36,060 nt of DNA. Origin: Chlorobiaceae bacterium (GTDB taxonomy: Bacteria > Bacteroidota > Chlorobiia > Chlorobiales > Chlorobiaceae). Position numbers and translations under genes: made by a program. The stretch is taken from positions 1 through 36,060 of the forward strand of contig JAFGMZ010000005.1 in assembly GCA_016927285.1 (NCBI GenBank), given 5' to 3'. Under the pieces are notes generated by a model. It had not been told where the DNA came from. It saw only the letters and a list, made by a program, of their open reading frames with translations, and searched no databases. Shown piece by piece: positions 26,571-35,464 of the stretch. How positions within the stretch are numbered: position 1 is the first letter of the stretch; each line of letters begins with the position of its first letter.

Positions 26571-27437
26571 ATGTATCCGCTTTCAGTGAAATCTTTTGCG
26601 AAAATCAATCTCGGGCTTTTGATAACCTCGAAACGCCCAGACGGCTATCATACGCTCGAAACGGTTTTTGCTCCTGTCGACTGGTTCGATACGCTCGAGT
26701 TTCGTGATGCCGATACCTTATCGATGCGTTGTACCGATCCCCGCCTTCCGGTGGATGAAAACAATCTTTGTCTGAAGGCAGCCAGAATTCTTCGGGAAAC
26801 GGCTGGTATAGGAGAGGGTGTTTCCATAATTCTCGATAAAAGAATTCCTTTTGGCGCAGGTCTTGGGGGAGGCAGCAGCGATGCCGCTACGGTACTTCGT
26901 ACACTCAATGATCGCTGGAATACCGGTGCGTCAACTGAGGATCTGCACAGGCTTGCCGTTTCTCTGGGGGCCGATGTTCCCTATTTTCTCGAGATGAAGG
27001 GGCTTGCCTTTGCAAGGGGGATTGGCGATGATCTGGAAGATCTTTCGCTTACCTTACCGTTTTACGTTGTTACGGTTTTTCCGGAAGAGCATATTTCAAC
27101 CGTCTGGGCTTACAGGAATTTTTATCCCCGGTTCGCTCGGATCGTTCCGGATCTGAAGTTGTTGACCCGACGCCTCTGTATCGAGGGCGATCGTTCGGCG
27201 CTCGACTGTTTCGAAAACGATTTTGAACCGGCGGTGTTCGATCACTATCCACTGGTGAAAACGGTGAAGCAGGAGCTGCTCGATGCAGGGAGTTTTTTTG
27301 CTTCGCTTTCAGGAAGCGGTTCCGCTGTTTTCGGGCTTTTCGACAGCCGCGAGACAGCTGAAGAGGCAGCCGCGGCGATGCGGTTGCGGCAATTCAGGTG
27401 CAGCCTTACGGCACCGGGTTTTTCCATGGAGCCTTAA
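26571..27437 (+). CDS. ispE: 4-diphosphocytidyl-2-C-methyl-D-erythritol kinase IspE
   Basis: IspE phosphorylates CDP-methylerythritol in the MEP route to isoprenoids, which here feed carotenoids, quinone tails and the bacteriochlorophyll esterifying alcohols. The 288-aa GHMP kinase starts with SFAKINLGL (Lys11, Asn13). It carries the phosphate loop PFGAGLGGGSSDAA (93-106), the catalytic Asp135 in GADVPYF, and the C-terminal GHMP motif SLSGSGSAVFGLF. Length fits the family. It is divergent from the SPOR gene with a 92-bp spacer. Confidence 0.96.
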   Translation: MYPLSVKSFAKINLGLLITSKRPDGYHTLETVFAPVDWFDTLEFRDADTLSMRCTDPRLPVDENNLCLKAARILRETAGIGEGVSIILDKRIPFGAGLGGGSSDAATVLRTLNDRWNTGASTEDLHRLAVSLGADVPYFLEMKGLAFARGIGDDLEDLSLTLPFYVVTVFPEEHISTVWAYRNFYPRFARIVPDLKLLTRRLCIEGDRSALDCFENDFEPAVFDHYPLVKTVKQELLDAGSFFASLSGSGSAVFGLFDSRETAEEAAAAMRLRQFRCSLTAPGFSMEP

Positions 27438-27452
27438 TTGCTTATCGGTTTT

Positions 27453-28316
27453 TCAGGAGGATGGTCGGGTTGCGTTTATGATGTGGCGGAGTTCGGAAGC
27501 GAAAAGCCTGATGTCTTCATCGAGAAAATGCGATGACCGCAGGCGCGTTCGCTTGACTTCGCAGAAGTCTGCAGTGACATCGAGCATTTGTTCTCTGAAA
27601 AGCGGTGCGGCGGCGATCAACCTGCCGTCCGGTCCGGTGAGGGAGGAGTTGCCCCAGTAGGTGAAGCTGTCTTCATTACCTGTTCTGTTCACGCAGGCTA
27701 CATAAGCGCTGAACAGGAATGCGTAGGTGCCGGCGATGGTTTGCCATTGCGTGACGATTTCCGGTGTGCCGCTGCCGGGCGTCATACGCAACGGGCTTGA
27801 CATGAGCGCAAAGAGCATTTTAGCTCCCTGATGGGCGAGCAGGTATGGTACCGAGACATGCCAGAAATCTTCGCAGATTGCTACGCCGATACGTCCCAGT
27901 CGCCTTGAATTTACGGCGCGGACTTGCTGTCCGGCCGAGAAATACCGAAGTTCTTCGAACATCCCGTAGGTCGGCAGATAGAGTTTCCTGTGGATGCTTT
28001 TTCCTTTTCCGTCTTCGAACATGAATGCCGAGTTGTAGACTCCGTAATCGTCGCTCAGCTCGATGCCGCCGCAGATAATGCAGATTTTTTCGCTCAGGGC
28101 GCGAAGCGGATCGAGTTTTTTGTCTTCAATGTGCATGGCAATATCCTGTGCTGCGTCCTGGACATTGTAACCGGAGAGCGACAGCTCGGGAAATGCTACC
28201 GCATCTGCTCCTGCGCGTATCGCGTCTTCTGTGATGGTGCAGTGGTGATCGATATTGTCGTCGAAATTGGCAAGAACGCTTCCTGTCTGCGCTATTCTGA
28301 TTGTTTTCTGCGGCAT
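27453..28316 (-). CDS. nitrilase-superfamily amidase, NAD-synthetase-glutaminase-like
   Basis: A 287-aa carbon-nitrogen hydrolase with the Glu-Lys-Cys triad at E44 (FPELSLSGY), K111 (HRKLYLPTYGMF) and C148 (ICEDFWH). The CEDxWH motif and the PTYGMFEELRYF segment resemble the N-terminal glutaminase domain of glutamine-dependent NAD synthetase, but the synthetase domain is absent. It is therefore a free amidase, or an ammonia-donating subunit for a separate NadE. It begins 13 bp after the purine permease gene on the same strand, suggesting an operon and possibly a role in nitrogen or purine-derived amide use; that link is inferred. Substrate unknown. Confidence 0.85.
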   Translation of the reverse strand: MPQKTIRIAQTGSVLANFDDNIDHHCTITEDAIRAGADAVAFPELSLSGYNVQDAAQDIAMHIEDKKLDPLRALSEKICIICGGIELSDDYGVYNSAFMFEDGKGKSIHRKLYLPTYGMFEELRYFSAGQQVRAVNSRRLGRIGVAICEDFWHVSVPYLLAHQGAKMLFALMSSPLRMTPGSGTPEIVTQWQTIAGTYAFLFSAYVACVNRTGNEDSFTYWGNSSLTGPDGRLIAAAPLFREQMLDVTADFCEVKRTRLRSSHFLDEDIRLFASELRHIINATRPSS

Positions 28317-28329
28317 GATGTCTCCGTTT

Positions 28330-29631
28330 TCAGTGGTAGGGATAGAACAGATAGAAGGTCAGCGAGAGCAGGGCGAGAATCCACATACCCGGATGTATTT
28401 CCCGAATTCTGCCTGTAAGTGCGCCCAGCAGGGTGTAGCCAATGAAACCTGCGGTGATGCCTACTCCTATATTGTAGGTGAAAATGATCAGGATTATTGT
28501 AAGGAATGCCGGGAATAGTTCGCCGTAGTTGTTGAAGTCGATTTTTTTGACTGATTCCATCATGAACATGCCGACCACTACCAGGGCGGGACCGTAGGCA
28601 TGGGGCGGGACAATGGTCAGGAGCGGCGAGAAAAAGAGGGCAAGTATGAAGAGCCCTGCAACCACAAGGGCCGTGAACCCTGTTTTTCCCCCCTGCTCTA
28701 TTCCTGCCGCGGATTCGATGTATATGCCGGCGGTCGTTGTCCCGAAAATGGATGCAGCGATTGTCGAGAGTGAGTCAACAAGCATGGGTTTTTCGATTTC
28801 GGGCAGGTTGCCTTCGGCATCGAGTAGTCCGGCACGCGATGAGAGACCGAAGAGTGTACCCATCGTATCGACGAAATCCATGACAAGCGTTGTAACGATT
28901 ACTCCGGCGAATCCCCATGTCAGCGCTCCGGCCAGGTCGATGTTCATGAAAATCGGAGCTATAGACGGCGGAGCGCTCATTATCGATTCCGGCAGTGGAG
29001 TTTTTCCGAAACCAAGAAGCATGAGCGTGGTGAGTACAATGCCGATCAGAATAGCTCCGGCTACCCGCCGTGCGAGCAGAATGGTCATGCAGAGCAATCC
29101 TGCCAGACTGATGAGTACTGCTGGCTGGGCAATGTTGCCGAGCCTTACCGGGGCGCCCTGAACGCCGAGCGAGATAACCCCCATGTCGTTCAAACCGATA
29201 AAAGCAAGGAAGAGTCCGATGCCGACCGAAAAGCTGTGCTTCAGAGAGGACGGGATGGCTCCAGCAAGCCATTGACGAAGTCCTGCAAGCGTCATGAGGG
29301 TGAAAAGTACGCCGCTGATAAAGATTGCAGCCATTGCGGTTTGCCATGAATAGCCCATTGTATTGACGACGGTATAGGCGATAAATGCGTTTTCGCCCAT
29401 ATATGGAGCGACGGCAAACGGCTTTTTTGCGTAGAGGGCCATAAGCAGGGTTCCGAACGCTGCAGTGAGGATGGTTGCCGTCATGGATGCTTCTTTGGGT
29501 ATGCCCGCAGCAGCAAGAATGGCAGGGTTGACGATGATGATATAGGAGAGGGTGACGAATGTCGTCATTCCGGCCACTATTTCCTGCCGATATCCCGTAC
29601 GATGGGCCTGAAATTCGAAAAACTTTTGCAT
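28330..29631 (-). CDS. NCS2-family purine permease, AzgA/GhxP-like
   Basis: A 433-aa inner-membrane protein with about 12-14 transmembrane segments of the nucleobase-cation symporter 2 family, AzgA branch. Typical elements are QEIVAGMTTFVTLSYIIIVNP at the N-terminus, KKPFAVAPYMGENAFIAYTV, and MDFVDTMGTLFGLSSRAGLL. The branch transports adenine, hypoxanthine or guanine with protons; the exact base is not readable. I start at 29631 (MQKFFEFQAHRTGYRQE) because homology begins there; the frame opens 13 codons earlier. Its stop is 13 bp from the amidase gene, so the two probably form an operon. It is divergent from the peroxiredoxin gene with a 204-bp spacer. Confidence 0.92.
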   Translation of the reverse strand: MQKFFEFQAHRTGYRQEIVAGMTTFVTLSYIIIVNPAILAAAGIPKEASMTATILTAAFGTLLMALYAKKPFAVAPYMGENAFIAYTVVNTMGYSWQTAMAAIFISGVLFTLMTLAGLRQWLAGAIPSSLKHSFSVGIGLFLAFIGLNDMGVISLGVQGAPVRLGNIAQPAVLISLAGLLCMTILLARRVAGAILIGIVLTTLMLLGFGKTPLPESIMSAPPSIAPIFMNIDLAGALTWGFAGVIVTTLVMDFVDTMGTLFGLSSRAGLLDAEGNLPEIEKPMLVDSLSTIAASIFGTTTAGIYIESAAGIEQGGKTGFTALVVAGLFILALFFSPLLTIVPPHAYGPALVVVGMFMMESVKKIDFNNYGELFPAFLTIILIIFTYNIGVGITAGFIGYTLLGALTGRIREIHPGMWILALLSLTFYLFYPYH

Positions 29632-29835
29632 GTGTTTGTGCTGCTGAGGTAACGGGCTGTCTCGAAACAAGATACGAATAACAAATAACAGGATGTATCG
29701 AAGTGTTTTTTTATTTTTTCGAAAATGTTATATTGGATAAAAATAGTCCTCTATTCCTGTTTTTTTGTTTTTCGGGAATTCGTCAGGTGTGAGGTAATCG
29801 GTATTGTACTATAACCTAAAAGAAAGGAGATCGTT

Positions 29836-30426
29836 ATGAGCGTTTTGGTAGGCCGGAAAGCTCCGGAATTCGATGTGGAGGCGGTAACCGGGGGATCGAG
29901 GTTTGTAGATTCCTGTAAGCTTGCGGATTACAAGGGCAAGTATGTCGTATTGTTTTTTTATCCGCTTGATTTTACCTTCGTCTGCCCGACGGAGCTCCAT
30001 GCGTTTCAGGAGAAGATCGATGAGTTTGCAAAACGAAATGTCGAGGTGATAGGCTGTTCGGTTGATTCGAAGTTCTCGCATCATGCCTGGCTGCGTACTC
30101 CGAAAAATCTTGGAGGTATCGAAGGGGTGACTTATACGCTTCTTTCGGATATCAATAAGAGCGTATCAAGGGATTATGACGTGCTTGCCGAAGATGCCGG
30201 CGTCTCGCTCAGAGGTCTTTTTCTTATCGACAGGGAGGGAATTGTGCGCCATCAGGTTGTTAACGATCTTGGTCTTGGCAGGAATGTCGATGAGGTGCTC
30301 AGGATGGTTGATGCCCTGCAGTTTACAGAAGAGTTCGGAGAGGTATGTCCTGCAAACTGGAATAAGGGGGATAAATCCATGAAACCCGATGATTCGGGTC
30401 TTAAAGAGTTTTTCAAGGATGCATAA
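29836..30426 (+). CDS. 2-Cys peroxiredoxin (AhpC/Prx1 type)
   Basis: A thiol peroxidase that reduces H2O2 and organic peroxides, relevant for an anaerobic phototroph exposed to oxygen. The 196-aa product has the peroxidatic Cys50 in DFTFVCPTELHAF and the resolving Cys171 in EVCPANW, the typical 2-Cys layout. GGIEG (93-97) is present. No YF motif is evident at the C-terminus, so the oversensitive eukaryotic form is unlikely. The ribosome site AAAGGAG 8 bp before the ATG is excellent, suggesting high expression. It stands alone, with 420 bp to the next gene. An AhpF or thioredoxin partner is not in the window. Confidence 0.94.
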   Translation: MSVLVGRKAPEFDVEAVTGGSRFVDSCKLADYKGKYVVLFFYPLDFTFVCPTELHAFQEKIDEFAKRNVEVIGCSVDSKFSHHAWLRTPKNLGGIEGVTYTLLSDINKSVSRDYDVLAEDAGVSLRGLFLIDREGIVRHQVVNDLGLGRNVDEVLRMVDALQFTEEFGEVCPANWNKGDKSMKPDDSGLKEFFKDA

Positions 30427-30784
30427 GCGTCGATGATGCGGATTTTTTTGCTGTTTTTCTGCGTTGTTCGCTTATACTGAATTATTTGCCTGATTCCTTA
30501 AAGATGGATTTTCTGTCATAATACGAGACGAAAATCGTTGGTTTGTATCAGCGCTGTAGAGGGGTTCGGGGCATAACTCTGAGGGGTTGGTTTATGTGTC
30601 AGGGCGAGGTGGCCGGATGACTGAGGATCGTGGAGTGGGTTAATGGTTAAGTGTTATAAGGGAAGCTGTTTGTTGACGGAAGATCTTGCCCGTTGTCTTC
30701 TGATCTTACCATCTTTGCCGGCATGACACGGAGCTATGACGAAATTTAAGTTGATGAGTAATTCCGGATATGGGGGGAATTGAT
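30427..30784. other. gene-poor spacer between peroxiredoxin and proS
   Basis: No open frame with a plausible start or ribosome site, no tRNA-like cloverleaf and no clear promoter was found. The plus strand is G-rich in the middle (30555-30650). It is a possible place for a small RNA or a decayed gene, but I see nothing that supports either. Confidence 0.4.
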
Positions 30785-30825
30785 CTGTTCCGGCAAGATT
30801 TTGCACGCGGACTTTGCCGGAACAG
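30785..30825 (-). terminator. hairpin downstream of proS, probable terminator
   Basis: CTGTTCCGGCAA (30785-30796) pairs perfectly with TTGCCGGAACAG (30814-30825) around a 17-nt loop, 21 bp beyond the proS stop. On the proS strand no strong T-run follows. Confidence 0.55.
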
Positions 30826-30846
30826 GTTATTTTTCAGGATGTCGAT

Positions 30847-32292
30847 TCAGTAGGCTTTTGCGAAGATGACTTTCTGTGCCGACGGTTTTCCTGAGTAGAT
30901 GCAGATTCCCGGTTCGTTCATGTTGTAGCGGCTGATGTAATCGTCTTCAGATGGAAGTACGCGGATCGTCGCTTTCGTTTCTTCCTTGATTTTTGTTTCG
31001 GTTTCTGCCGTGCCGTCCCAGTGAGCAATTACAAAGCCTTTTTCTACGGCTGTTTTGAATGCTTCAAAGGTTGTTGCTTCTCTGGTGTTTTCGGTGCGGA
31101 ACCGGAGCGCTTTGTCGAAGAGGCTCTGCTGTATCTGTCTGAGGATTTCGCTTACCTGGAGCGGAAGGGTATTGTCAAGTGCCAGATCTGTTTTTTCCAG
31201 CGTATCCCTTCTTGCGGCGATGCATTTTTTTTCAGCGATGTCTCTCGGTCCGAGCTCAATTCTTATCGGAATTCCCTGGAGTTCGTATTCTGCGAATTTC
31301 CAGCCTGGCGAGTTCTGCTCGCTTGCATCGACAAATGCCGGAATGCCGTATTTGTTCAGTGCAAGGGCAATGGAGTCGGCTTCGGCGATCACTGCGGTTT
31401 TGTCACCCCGGAGGATCGGGATGATCACTACCTGTCGCGTCGCGAGTTTCGGGGGGAGTACAAGACCTCGGTCGTCGGAGTGTGCCATGATGAGTGCGCC
31501 GATGAGTCTGGTTGATACGCCCCAGCTTGTTGCCCATACGTAGTCGAGCTTTCCTTCACTGGTCTGGAACTGGCAGTCGAAGGCTTTGGCGAAATTCTGC
31601 CCGAGATGGTGCGAGGTGCCGGCTTGCAGGGCTTTGCCGTCCTGCATCATGGCTTCGATACAGTATGTTTCGTCGGCTCCGGCGAATTTTTCGCTGTCTG
31701 TTTTTTTTCCCATGATGACCGGCATTGCCATATACTCTTCGGCGAACTGCTTGTATATGCCGATCATGCGAAGTACCTCTTCGGATGCCTCTTGCCTGGT
31801 TGCGTGGGCGGTATGTCCTTCCTGCCAGAGAAATTCTGCCGTGCGCAGGAAGAGTCTCGTTCTCATTTCCCAGCGAACGACATTGGCCCACTGGTTTATG
31901 AGGATAGGCAGGTCACGATAGGATTGTATCCATTTTTTGTAGGATGCCCAGATAATGGTTTCGGAGGTCGGGCGCACATAGAGTTTTTCGGCGAGTTCCT
32001 CGCCTCCGCCATGTGTTACGACCGCGCATTCCGGGGCGAACCCTTCGATATGTTCGGCTTCCCTGGCTATGTAGCTTTCGGGGATGAAAAGCGGGAAATA
32101 TGCGTTGACATGGCCGGTTTCCTTGAACATCCGGTCGAGCGCTGCCTGCATTTTTTCCCATATTGCATAACCGTTCGGTCTTATGACCATACAGCCTCGG
32201 ACATCCGAGTAGTCTGCGAGTTTTGCCGACCGGACAAGGTCGATATACCACTGGGAATAATCCTGACTTCTTGAGGTGATTTTATCTGCCAC
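30847..32292 (-). CDS. proS: prolyl-tRNA synthetase, short archaeal/eukaryotic type
   Basis: Class II aminoacyl-tRNA synthetase charging tRNA-Pro. The 481-aa form lacks the large editing insertion of the E. coli-type enzyme (about 570 aa). It matches the archaeal/eukaryotic-type group: the catalytic segment [18 protein letters not shown], the [20 protein letters not shown] motif, an anticodon-binding domain (about 285-385), a C-terminal extra domain and a terminal Tyr (FAKAY). This type is a minority form among bacteria, and its presence here probably reflects old transfer. It is followed by a strong hairpin. The DUF4412-like gene lies 45 bp upstream on the same strand. Confidence 0.95.
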   Translation of the reverse strand: MADKITSRSQDYSQWYIDLVRSAKLADYSDVRGCMVIRPNGYAIWEKMQAALDRMFKETGHVNAYFPLFIPESYIAREAEHIEGFAPECAVVTHGGGEELAEKLYVRPTSETIIWASYKKWIQSYRDLPILINQWANVVRWEMRTRLFLRTAEFLWQEGHTAHATRQEASEEVLRMIGIYKQFAEEYMAMPVIMGKKTDSEKFAGADETYCIEAMMQDGKALQAGTSHHLGQNFAKAFDCQFQTSEGKLDYVWATSWGVSTRLIGALIMAHSDDRGLVLPPKLATRQVVIIPILRGDKTAVIAEADSIALALNKYGIPAFVDASEQNSPGWKFAEYELQGIPIRIELGPRDIAEKKCIAARRDTLEKTDLALDNTLPLQVSEILRQIQQSLFDKALRFRTENTREATTFEAFKTAVEKGFVIAHWDGTAETETKIKEETKATIRVLPSEDDYISRYNMNEPGICIYSGKPSAQKVIFAKAY

Positions 32293-32337
32293 GGGACTGT
32301 TTTGTGATTGGTTTGTGATTGGTCTGAAATATACAGC

Positions 32338-33081
32338 CTACTCTTCGAATTTTTTCATTTTTTCCATGAGGTTTCGCAGGTGTTCCTTCTGTTTGGCGCT
32401 GATCGGTTTTGTTGCGGCTTGTGTTTTCGTGTATCCTGCTGGTACGGTGAATACAGTTGCGGCAAGTTCTTTTGGTTTGACCGCTATCAGTTCCATAGTA
32501 TAGAGGCCGTTTTCGTTTTTCTGGACGATTTTTGCCGGAAACCCTTCAACGCCGGCGTCTTTGAGCGTACGCGATAGCGAGGTGTTCGAAAGTCTTGGAT
32601 TCTGGGATTGCAGAATTCTGAAGGTTGAAAAATCACCAAGGCCTGAAGTGACCCAGAGTTCAAGCTTTTCCGTGGAGCTCGTCAGGCTGATGTGTTCGCA
32701 CTGGTAGCCTTTGATTGAAGCTTTGCCGAGACGTTTGAGCTTGTAGTTGCTGTCAAAGTCCAGCAACGTCGCGTTTTCGGCGGCTGTTCTCAGGTTTACG
32801 ATACTGTAGTTTCTGGTTTCATGGTTGATGAAAAGGGCTTCGTCAGGGCTGCCGGCTTTGGTTATGACCGTGGTTTTCAGTGGTTCGGGTATGCGGTTCA
32901 TGCGCATAACCATGTCCATGCGTTGCGATCCGGTCCCGAAGTAATAGGTGATGTCGGCATTCCCTCCGGGTGTGTTCAGTTTCATATCCATAAGGCCGGT
33001 GAACTTGCCGGAGGCAATAGCGTTGAGTGAAAACAGCATGCCGCAGCAGAGGAACGTCATAAGAAGCAGGGTTTTTTTCAT
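32338..33081 (-). CDS. exported DUF4412-like protein
   Basis: A 247-aa periplasmic or outer-membrane-associated protein with a signal peptide (MKKTLLLMTFLCCGMLFSLNAIASG). A beta-rich body follows (FTGLMDMKLNTPGGNADITYYFGTGSQRMDMVM...), resembling DUF4412 proteins, which have a LolA-like fold. Cys12-Cys13 fall inside the hydrophobic core, not in a clear lipobox. The C-terminal 30 residues are Lys/Glu-rich helix. It lies upstream of proS on the same strand (45-bp gap). No function is known to me, and the fold resemblance is tentative. Confidence 0.75.
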   Translation of the reverse strand: MKKTLLLMTFLCCGMLFSLNAIASGKFTGLMDMKLNTPGGNADITYYFGTGSQRMDMVMRMNRIPEPLKTTVITKAGSPDEALFINHETRNYSIVNLRTAAENATLLDFDSNYKLKRLGKASIKGYQCEHISLTSSTEKLELWVTSGLGDFSTFRILQSQNPRLSNTSLSRTLKDAGVEGFPAKIVQKNENGLYTMELIAVKPKELAATVFTVPAGYTKTQAATKPISAKQKEHLRNLMEKMKKFEE

Positions 33082-33270
33082 CGTAAAAACAGCTAATGAT
33101 TGATTTATTGGTATCTTTACCGGCGGCAGCCGGTTGAGTTGTCATAAACCCTGAAGCTAATGAATAAATTGTAAAGCTGTCTGCCGGAACTTTTTTTTCT
33201 CTGGTATCGCGGCTGCAGAACTTTCGGCTGCAGCCAGCGATTTAACCTATAGCCTCTTATAGTATTTCAT

Positions 33271-34170
33271 ATGAATCCGGAACAGGAAAAGCAGTGGAGT
33301 ATCGTTGATCTCCTGAAGAAAACGACCGGATTTTTTATCGAGAAGCAGGTGGACGAGCCTCGCTTGAGCGCGGAGATGCTGCTGTCGCATCTTCTGGGTC
33401 AAAATCGGTTGTGGCTTTATCTTAATCACAGTCGTATGCTTTCCGCAGGCGAGCTTGCCGCTTTTCGGGCGCTTTGCCGTCAGCGGCTCGAGGGCCGACC
33501 CGTGCAGTATATTACCGGAGAGCAATATTTTTACGGTAAACCGTTTTTTGTCGATGAGCGGGTTCTGATTCCCAGACCCGAAACAGAACTGCTTGTCGAG
33601 CATGCTTCGGCTCTTCTTGATGCAAGGAAGGGTCTTCATGGCGATGATGCTTGCAGGGTGCTTGATATAGGTACGGGAAGCGGCTGTATTGCCGTTACCC
33701 TGGCGGCGTTGAACGGATTTTCGCTTTTTACGGCGATGGACCGTTCGGCCCCTGCGCTTGAGGTTGCTCGTGCAAATGCAGAAACGTTCGATGTCTTGCC
33801 GAGAATAACTTTTCTCGAAGCAGATATGTTCGATGTCGAACTTGCATCGCGATTCGATTTTCCTTTTGATATGATCGTTTCCAATCCTCCTTATATTCCC
33901 GAGGAAGAGTGGCCGGGACTGCAGAAAGAGGTGAAAGGTTTCGAGCCCAGAGAGGCGCTTGTCACGCCGGGGGGGACGGCATCGTATCTTGCGATCTGCC
34001 GGATAGCTATTGTGGCGCTGAAGCCGTGCGGCGTGCTTTGCATGGAAATACATGCCGAAGGAGCTGTGAAGGTGAGAGCGATCATGGAATCGGCCGGATT
34101 TACCGGGATTATGGTGATAAAGGACTATTCGGGAAACGACAGGATCATATCCGGCAGGGTTGCGATCTGA
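33271..34170 (+). CDS. prmC: peptide chain release factor N5-glutamine methyltransferase
   Basis: PrmC (HemK) methylates the Gln of the GGQ motif in RF1 and RF2, raising termination efficiency. The 299-aa protein has the N-terminal helical domain (about 1-85, DEPRLSAEMLLSHLLGQ). The SAM-binding motif VLDIGTGSGCIAVTLA is at about 130-145, and the catalytic NPPY at 205-208 in MIVSNPPYIPEEEWPG. The size is typical. It is divergent from the DUF4412-like gene and is followed after about 200 bp by hrcA. Confidence 0.95.
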   Translation: MNPEQEKQWSIVDLLKKTTGFFIEKQVDEPRLSAEMLLSHLLGQNRLWLYLNHSRMLSAGELAAFRALCRQRLEGRPVQYITGEQYFYGKPFFVDERVLIPRPETELLVEHASALLDARKGLHGDDACRVLDIGTGSGCIAVTLAALNGFSLFTAMDRSAPALEVARANAETFDVLPRITFLEADMFDVELASRFDFPFDMIVSNPPYIPEEEWPGLQKEVKGFEPREALVTPGGTASYLAICRIAIVALKPCGVLCMEIHAEGAVKVRAIMESAGFTGIMVIKDYSGNDRIISGRVAI

Positions 34171-34260
34171 AATTTATTGCCGTAGGGAAACGTTAGGATT
34201 CAATGTTGTTACTATGAATCTGTCGCTCAGCAGAAAATGATGTTTGGAAGCAGATCTCTG

Positions 34261-34289
34261 TTGATGGTTTTCTGCTTCGTTTGTATACT
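34261..34289 (+). promoter_or_regulatory. sigma-70-type promoter of hrcA-grpE
   Basis: TTGATG (34261-34266), a 17-bp spacer, and TATACT (34284-34289) put a start near 34296. That lies downstream of the first ATG of the open frame (34281) and supports the internal start of hrcA at 34377. I found no CIRCE element (TTAGCACTC-N9-GAGTGCTAA) between promoter and gene. Confidence 0.6.
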
Positions 34290-34376
34290 ATAAATTGCAT
34301 GTTTTGCGCATGCTGTTTTTTTTATTGTAAATTCATTTTTCATGACAGCAGGAGAGAACAATATTGGTGGATTGTA

Positions 34377-35438
34377 ATGGGTGTTCGTGAACTTACCATG
34401 CGGGAACGGCAGGTGCTGGGTATCATAATCCAGTCCTATATCGTTTTTGCCACTCCGGTAGGCTCAAGATATATTGCGAGGAATTATAACCTCGGTTTGT
34501 CGGATGCATCCATACGCAATGTTATGGCGGATCTTGAGGAGGAGGGGTTTATCAGCCAGCCGCACACTTCTGCCGGAAGAGTGCCGACAGACAAGGGGTA
34601 TCGCTACTATGTCGATCTGATCATGGATGTACAGCGCATCAATGATGATGAAAAACGACGTATCGATGCCGATTTCGGTGATCGGAGGGGAACATCTTCG
34701 GAAGTGCTGCTTTCAGCGGCAAGGGTGCTGGGCAGTATATCCAGACAGCTGAGCGTAGTGCTCTCTCCCGCGTTTTCGAATGCGGTTTTCGAGAAGCTCG
34801 ATATGGTGCTTCTCAGTGCATCGAGGATGATGGTTATTCTGTCGATCCGTTCGCTTTTTCTGAAAACCATCGTCATGGAACTCGATATCGAGGTTTCGCG
34901 TCATGAAGTCGATCAGGTTACGGTTTTGCTCAATGAGCGGCTTGCCGGTCTCACTCTTGCCGAAATCAGACGCAGCATTGCCGCAAGACTCAGCGACAGT
35001 TCTTGCGATACGGCACTCCTGGAACGGGTGATACGTTCCTCGGGCGAGTTATTCGATGAAACGCCGATTATCGAACGGTTGTATATTTCCGGCGCCGAGT
35101 ACATTATCGATCAGCCTGAATTCAAGCAACCCGAAAAGGTTCGCGACCTTATTTCCATGATCGAGGATAAAACCAGGGTTGCGCAACTTGTCGGCATGAC
35201 TTCTGCAGGCGCCAATGCCTTAAGGCCGGAGGGGATGGAGGTGTCGATCAGTATCGGAAAGGAGAATACCGAAGGGAATGCCGGGGAACTGACTATCGTT
35301 TCGACCCCCTATTTTGTCGGTGAAATGGTCGGGAAGCTTGGGATACTTGGTCCGACGAGAATGGATTATCAGCATGTCGTTCGGATTCTGAACTATATGG
35401 CGGATCGTCTTTCCGCAACATTGTCGGATGTTACATGA
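34377..35438 (+). CDS. hrcA: heat-inducible transcription repressor HrcA
   Basis: HrcA represses class I heat-shock genes by binding CIRCE, with GroEL as titrating partner. The 353-aa protein starts [21 protein letters not shown] winged-helix domain follows (about 1-105, containing [39 protein letters not shown]), then a GAF-like dimerisation part and the C-terminal [19 protein letters not shown] motif. I start at 34377 because the frame's 32 upstream residues are Cys/Phe-rich without homology and begin before the predicted transcription start. The ribosome site is weak (GGTGG). grpE follows 20-26 bp after the stop, the usual hrcA-grpE order. Confidence 0.95.
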   Translation: MGVRELTMRERQVLGIIIQSYIVFATPVGSRYIARNYNLGLSDASIRNVMADLEEEGFISQPHTSAGRVPTDKGYRYYVDLIMDVQRINDDEKRRIDADFGDRRGTSSEVLLSAARVLGSISRQLSVVLSPAFSNAVFEKLDMVLLSASRMMVILSIRSLFLKTIVMELDIEVSRHEVDQVTVLLNERLAGLTLAEIRRSIAARLSDSSCDTALLERVIRSSGELFDETPIIERLYISGAEYIIDQPEFKQPEKVRDLISMIEDKTRVAQLVGMTSAGANALRPEGMEVSISIGKENTEGNAGELTIVSTPYFVGEMVGKLGILGPTRMDYQHVVRILNYMADRLSATLSDVT

Positions 35439-35464
35439 ATTTTTTTTAACAGTTTTTGATGTTT

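Noticed and set aside
30427-30784. small RNA or short gene in the spacer between peroxiredoxin and proS
   Set aside because: I found no terminator-promoter pair, no conserved fold and no plausible start codon with a ribosome site.
34281-34376. N-terminal extension of HrcA from the first ATG
   Set aside because: The extra 32 residues are Cys- and aromatic-rich without homology and begin before the predicted transcription start.
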